From NCBI RefSeq assembly GCF_001425265.1, contig NZ_LMEC01000020.1, forward strand, positions 1 through 64,000: DNA of 64,000 bases, given 5' to 3'. The number at the start of each line of letters is the position of its first letter. Within the stretch, counting starts at the first letter, position 1. Positions 62,078 through 64,000 of the stretch are shown in pieces. Source of the DNA: Massilia sp. Root418 (lineage in GTDB: Bacteria > Pseudomonadota > Gammaproteobacteria > Burkholderiales > Burkholderiaceae_D). The notes under the pieces are model-generated. The model saw nothing but the letters and a program-made list of their open reading frames with translations, had not been told where the DNA came from and did not search any database. The translations under genes and the position numbers were made by a program.

Positions 62078-63517
62078 TCACCTTTTCTTGCAACCGCATC
62101 GCTCATTATAACGATCAATAACATCTTTCGACTTCTTAATTGCTAAGTCAAGTGACGACGAGGATGGTAGTAAATCCCCTCTTAGATGATGGGGGCCAGG
62201 AATTCCACCAGCCCAAGGTTGAAATCCTCTGTGGCCGGATGCTGCACTATCTTGTACCGCATGTAAAGCTCTGGCAAGGCCTTCTGGTGTACCAGATGCT
62301 ATATTTTCGTTCACATAGTTGCTGTATAAATCTTCTGCCTGCTGCGGTGTTTGGTCGCTGGTGCCATCGCTCATGGCATGCCAATAGGAATTTTCTGGCT
62401 CTTGGCTATGAGGCCAACGATCAACGCCAGAAACCAAACTGGGAAGATCATTCGGAAGAGATGGGCCATCCTTACACTTCTCCGCACTATTCATAGCTGC
62501 CGCTGTAATCCAACGATGCTCGGCGGGACCAAATAGACCAAAACGGTCACTCCTTCTAAGAGGATTTCCTTCAACATAGCTATAGGTATTAATTCCACCG
62601 CGCAGACCTATTGGATCGCTTTCGATGTACCGCCCCATCTGCGGATCGTAGTCTCTAAAGTAATTGTAGTAGAGGTTGCTCTCTTGCTCGTAATACTGAC
62701 CCGGGAAACGCAGATTGTAGGAAAACGTGCCCAGGCCCGATGGATTCTCATTTGGCATATTCGCACCGAACGGCTCAGTGGTATCGGCACGCCAAACGGG
62801 CACACCAGCCGAGTTCGTGACCTCACGTGCAGTGTTGACCTGGTCTGCGTACACATAGTAGAGCTGCGGAGCGCCGGCTGCGACCGCGACGACGCTTGGT
62901 TGCGTCCACGTTGTACTGCCCGAGTTATCGGTGGCGCGCGCGGTCAGGCTATAGCTGCCAGTAGCCACGTTCGACCAGATGTAGGTAAACGGCGCCTGGG
63001 TCACGATTGCCAGCAAGGCCGTGCCGTTGAAGAACTCGACCTTGGAAATGCTGCCATCGCTGTCGCCCGCGGCGGCGCTTAAGCTAACTGTGCCGGGAGC
63101 AGTTGCACCGGTCAGCGTCGCCGTCATCGTGACAGTTGGCGCCACATTGCCTGCCATTGTCACGGTCACTGCTGTGGAGGGGAGGGACAAGCCATTTCTG
63201 TTGTCCTTCGCAATCGCAGTCAGGGTGTAAGTGCCGGCGGGAACGTTGGTCCATATGAATGTGTCGTCATTGGTTATGGTGCCGATGAGGGTACTGCCGC
63301 TATAGAAGGAAATGCTGACAATCGTGCCGTCGACGTCCACAGCATTGGCAATCAACTTGATGTAGCCCGGCGCGACAAGCTTACTTTTGGCCGCGGAGTA
63401 AGATAAGCTAATCATGTCCGGCGCTACGTTCGGCTCAGTGCTGGGCTCACCGAGCTGAGCGCGGGCGTCGAACATGGCAATGCTGAGCAGCAGCATGGCA
63501 AATAGGCGTATTAACAT
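62078..63517 (-). CDS. short secreted Rhs protein: Ig-like domains, Rhs core, C-terminal toxin
   Basis: About 479 aa. Signal peptide LIRLFAMLLLSIAMFDARAQ, then two Ig-like (PKD/Big-type) domains of about 90 aa (IVSISFYSGSTLIGTITNDD; ISKVEFFNGTALLAIVTQAP). The Rhs core follows (LYYVYADQVNTAREV, NLRFPGQYYEQESNLYYNYF, PQMGRYIESDPIGLRGGINT, YSYVEGNPLRRSDRFGL). The C-terminal variable domain of about 150 aa is rich in His (AEHRWITAAAM, YWHAMSDG, LHAVQDSAASGHRGF, GPHHLRGD), which suggests a zinc-dependent phospholipase- or nuclease-like toxin. The YD-repeat shell is absent. GGAG lies 9 nt before the ATG at 63517; ATGs at 63532 and 63589 are alternatives, the latter overlapping the upstream Rhs stop. 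Confidence 0.85.
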   Translation of the reverse strand: MLIRLFAMLLLSIAMFDARAQLGEPSTEPNVAPDMISLSYSAAKSKLVAPGYIKLIANAVDVDGTIVSISFYSGSTLIGTITNDDTFIWTNVPAGTYTLTAIAKDNRNGLSLPSTAVTVTMAGNVAPTVTMTATLTGATAPGTVSLSAAAGDSDGSISKVEFFNGTALLAIVTQAPFTYIWSNVATGSYSLTARATDNSGSTTWTQPSVVAVAAGAPQLYYVYADQVNTAREVTNSAGVPVWRADTTEPFGANMPNENPSGLGTFSYNLRFPGQYYEQESNLYYNYFRDYDPQMGRYIESDPIGLRGGINTYSYVEGNPLRRSDRFGLFGPAEHRWITAAAMNSAEKCKDGPSLPNDLPSLVSGVDRWPHSQEPENSYWHAMSDGTSDQTPQQAEDLYSNYVNENIASGTPEGLARALHAVQDSAASGHRGFQPWAGGIPGPHHLRGDLLPSSSSLDLAIKKSKDVIDRYNERCGCKKR

Positions 63518-63585
63518 TCGGGCGATCTCCATAAACTGGATGTGCACACCATCGTGGTTGGCTCTCATGGGGGCGGCAATGCTGC

Positions 63586-64000
63586 TCATTTGAATACCCC
63601 CACTGGCAAGTCGCCCAGATAGATGTACTCCACCACCTTGGTCACGCCGGTCGTGGTCATCGCTTCGGCAATCAGCTTGCCAGCCAAGTCGTAGTGGAAC
63701 ACCGTCGTCGCCGCAGGCGTCACCTTGCGCACCCGCTGCCCCAGGCCATTAATCGTGTGCTGCACCAAACCTATGGCCGTGTTGGCAGAGACCAAGCGCC
63801 CGCGCGCGTCGTAGCTGAAACTGGCGCTGCCCTTATCGGTGATGCTGCCGTTCGCATCCGTGATGATCGCTTGCGCGCCTACCTGCGTCAGGCGGTTGCT
63901 GGTGGCGGCGTAACTGTTGTTGGTCATAGAGCTGTTGATAGCCTTTTGGGTGCGGTTGCCAACCGCATCGTAGGTATAGCTGAGTCCTGCCGTTGGTGTC
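63586..64000 (-). CDS. C-terminal end of a large Rhs/YD-repeat protein (partial)
   Basis: The frame is open to the window edge and has YD repeats (YTYDAVGNRTQKAI; FSYDARGRLVSANTAIG; FHYDLAGKLIAEA). It ends VVEYIYLGDLPVGVFK and stops. Intact Rhs proteins continue here into the core segment, which in this locus is found only in the next gene. The N-terminal part lies beyond the window. Confidence 0.85.
   Translation of the reverse strand, partial: TPTAGLSYTYDAVGNRTQKAINSSMTNNSYAATSNRLTQVGAQAIITDANGSITDKGSASFSYDARGRLVSANTAIGLVQHTINGLGQRVRKVTPAATTVFHYDLAGKLIAEAMTTTGVTKVVEYIYLGDLPVGVFK

Overview
The window looks like chromosomal DNA of a high-GC betaproteobacterium, most likely an Oxalobacteraceae member close to Massilia/Duganella. 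This is inferred from protein style (FixJ-type two-component systems, an H-NS protein with the [11 protein letters not shown] signature, TonB receptors, Rhs core sequences) and was not tested by any search. No rRNA, tRNA or CRISPR array was seen.

Layout. 1-9.5 kb is metabolic and regulatory DNA with much decay: an IS end fragment, an isochorismatase-fold hydrolase, a membrane-anchored monooxygenase, a TetR/SDR pair with two identical palindromic operators, a wrecked OmpR-type regulator, and an epoxide-hydrolase-like enzyme overlapping an ankyrin protein. 9.5-13.1 kb holds pirin and a three-gene two-component operon (receiver, GAF-PAS kinase, FixJ-type regulator). 13.5-19.1 kb is a duplicated AraC regulator/TonB receptor module decayed reciprocally: the left copy keeps AraC and has lost the receptor, the right copy keeps the receptor and has lost AraC. 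A histidine kinase and a two-DTG retropepsin-like protein lie between. 19.1-29.4 kb is one tightly packed operon (TonB receptor, carboxylesterase, membrane-anchored esterase, MFS permease, GH2 beta-mannosidase-like enzyme, Gfo/Idh oxidoreductase), followed by a FabG-like reductase and a FadD-like acyl-CoA ligase. Together they suggest use of an acylated beta-mannoside or glycolipid.

32.8-44.4 kb holds a patatin lipoprotein, a quinone-oxidoreductase/monooxygenase pair, a diguanylate cyclase, a dead DmpR/XylR-type activator, a LysR regulator, a periplasmic solute-binding protein, and a second kinase/FixJ-regulator set whose partner kinase was cut by an IS3-family element. 45.7-47.4 kb is a lower-GC cluster of immunity-like small genes, followed by H-NS. 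48.1-59.2 kb looks like an integrated mobile element or plasmid: small conserved ORFs, a complete IS3-family element, a tyrosine integrase overlapping an Mrr-like nuclease, and a ParM/PRTRC-D-like gene with a small ParR-like partner. 52-54.5 kb and 59.8-62 kb are AT-richer accessory islands with toxin/immunity remnants and IS21 debris. The window ends in an Rhs locus on the minus strand: the end of one Rhs shell gene, then a separate short Rhs protein (signal peptide, two Ig-like domains, Rhs core, His-rich C-terminal toxin) and a secreted putative immunity protein 8 nt downstream.

A 19-bp sequence (GGTATCTGTTCGTATAGCT and variants) recurs at four intergenic sites over 32 kb, in two cases 137-138 bp upstream of minus-strand start codons. 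It may define a small regulon.
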